The notes beneath the pieces were generated by a model. The model saw only the letters and a program-made list of their open reading frames with translations. It was not told the DNA's origin and did no database searches. This document shows, in pieces, positions 5,031 to 5,888 of a stretch of DNA of 5,888 nucleotides. The stretch comes from an uncultured bacterium. GTDB taxonomy: Bacteria > Verrucomicrobiota > Kiritimatiellia > RFP12 > UBA1067. A program made the position numbers and the translations under genes. The stretch is from contig CAMIVJ010000190.1 in NCBI GenBank assembly GCA_946401765.1, forward strand, positions 1 to 5,888. The letters are read 5' to 3'. Positions within the stretch are counted from its first letter, which is position 1. Each line of letters opens with the position of its first letter.

Positions 5031-5888
5031 AGCTTAAGCCTCCCGAGCGGCTGGATGTTGATTTCGGCGCTCAGCTCCTGGAACGAGAGCACCGGCAGCT
5101 CATAGTAGTCCTTCTCGATCATCTTGCGGAAGTAGCGGCGGATGTCCACCGAGACGATGACAACCGGCTTCTGCGGAATCTTTTCGAGATCGCCGATCGT
5201 GCGCTTCACGACGGACAGAATGGAACGCACCGTGGCTGGATCCATCGCGAGATAGCTGCCGCCGGACGTCTGGCGCACCGACTTCCTGATCTTCTCCTCC
5301 AGCGACGGGTCCAGCAGGTACGCCGCGACGATGTTCTGGCCGCCAGAGAACTTGTAGGAGATGTAGCGCGAGAGCGCGGCGCGGACGTACTCGACGAGCA
5401 GCACCGAGTCCTTCTCCTTCTGGCCCCACTCGATGAGCGTCTGGGTGATGCGCTTGAGGTCGCGGATCGAGATGCCCTCCTGGACGAGGCGCTGGAGGAC
5501 GTCCGTGATCTTCTGGAGCGGCAGGACGCGCTGGACCTCGCGGACGAGCTCGGGGGCCTCCTTCTCCATGTGGTCGAAGAGGATGCGCGTCTCCTGCAGG
5601 GAGAGGAACTCGTGGGCGTAGCGGCGGAGGACGCCGGAGAGGTGGTAGGTGAGGACGCCGCCGACGTCGAGGGAGCGGATGCCCGACTCGTCGAGCTTCG
5701 GCTTGTCCTCCTCCTTGACCCAGCAGGTCTCGTGGCCGGTGAGGAAGGGCTTGCCGCCCTCGAAGGCGATGCCGGTGGCGGAGAGGTTCTCGGGTTCCTC
5801 AAGCGCGAAGACGTAGCCCTTGCGGAGGGCGCCCTCGGAGACGGGGACCTCGTTGACGAGGAGGCGGTAGCGGCCGTCGGAGAGCGCG
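5027..5888 (-). CDS. sctV: SctV, export gate protein (cytoplasmic C-terminal part)
   Basis: The frame is open to the window edge, giving the last 286 residues; the N-terminal membrane domain lies outside. The visible part is the cytoplasmic domain of the FlhA/LcrD/InvA family, which forms the nonameric ring that receives chaperone-substrate complexes and gatekeeper proteins. It begins in subdomain 1 (GRYRLLVNEVPVSEGAL). The highly conserved stretch is LSLQETRILFDHMEKEAPEL, then VLPLQKITDVLQRLVQEGISIRD, TLIEWGQKEKDSVLLVEYVRAAL and SRYISYKF. The C-terminus has PVVIVSVDIRRYFRKMIE and LPVLSFQELSAEINIQPLGR, as in other SctV/FlhA proteins. The family is far from ambiguous; the adjacent FHA-SctD and needle genes make the non-flagellar form the right choice. 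The stop overlaps the sctD GTG. Codons upstream of about 5350 are almost all G/C-ending, unlike the rest of the operon. Confidence 0.97.
   Translation of the reverse strand, partial: ALSDGRYRLLVNEVPVSEGALRKGYVFALEEPENLSATGIAFEGGKPFLTGHETCWVKEEDKPKLDESGIRSLDVGGVLTYHLSGVLRRYAHEFLSLQETRILFDHMEKEAPELVREVQRVLPLQKITDVLQRLVQEGISIRDLKRITQTLIEWGQKEKDSVLLVEYVRAALSRYISYKFSGGQNIVAAYLLDPSLEEKIRKSVRQTSGGSYLAMDPATVRSILSVVKRTIGDLEKIPQKPVVIVSVDIRRYFRKMIEKDYYELPVLSFQELSAEINIQPLGRLKL
5039..5044 (-). promoter_or_regulatory. Ribosome binding site of sctD
   Basis: GGGAGG lies 8 nt before the GTG start, inside the last codons of sctV. It decides the non-ATG start of sctD, which otherwise would have to begin well inside the FHA-like domain. 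Confidence 0.85.

Noticed and set aside
4182..5105. 307-codon plus-strand frame opposite sctD
   Set aside because: Antisense shadow with Arg-rich composition, no start signal and no recognisable domain.
5206..5802. 198-codon minus-strand frame in sctV, almost all Ser, Arg and Ala
   Set aside because: This is the out-of-frame reading of the G/C-ending codons of sctV. The sctV frame here encodes unmistakable conserved residues.
5027..5888. Flagellar FlhA instead of SctV
   Set aside because: The neighbours are needle, SctD, rod, SctK and lipoprotein SctJ genes, which are specific to non-flagellar systems.

Overview
The window is a dense, single-strand block of non-flagellar type III secretion system (T3SS, injectisome) structural genes. 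All genes are on the minus strand, so transcription runs from high to low coordinates. In transcription order: sctV (C-terminal 286 codons, cut by the window end), sctD, a small sctE-like gene, sctF (needle), sctG (TPR needle chaperone), sctI (inner rod), sctJ (inner-ring lipoprotein), an unnamed TPR gene, sctK, sctL and the first 27 codons of sctN (ATPase). Nothing is encoded convincingly on the plus strand. No tRNA, rRNA, IS element or CRISPR array is visible.

The genes form one tight, translationally coupled operon. Junctions are GTGA (V/D), a 13-nt overlap (D/E), TAATG (F/G), ATGA (G/I) and 10-nt overlaps (TPR gene/K and K/L). Only four gaps exist: 45 nt before the needle gene, 82 nt before sctJ, 34 nt before the second TPR gene and 19 nt before sctN. 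Functionally the block moves from export gate (V) and inner ring (D, J), through the needle with its chaperone pair (E, G, F) and rod (I), to the cytoplasmic sorting platform (K, L) and ATPase (N). The D-E-F-G order matches the chlamydial CdsD-E-F-G order as I know it. With the moderately high GC content, this makes a member of the PVC group (Verrucomicrobiota, Lentisphaerota or Kiritimatiellota relatives) a reasonable guess, but the sequence does not prove taxonomy.

The least expected structure is a set of degenerate tandem repeats with a strict 8-bp period. One fills the entire sctJ-TPR gap and supplies the sctJ stop codon. Two facing arrays fill most of the sctI-sctJ gap. One lies inside the sctK coding sequence and shares an identical 17-mer, in opposite orientation, with the sctI-sctJ gap. 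Other points: the second TPR gene looks like a paralogue of sctG; SctJ ends without the usual C-terminal membrane helix; and codon use in the upstream part of sctV is almost purely G/C-ending, unlike the rest of the operon.
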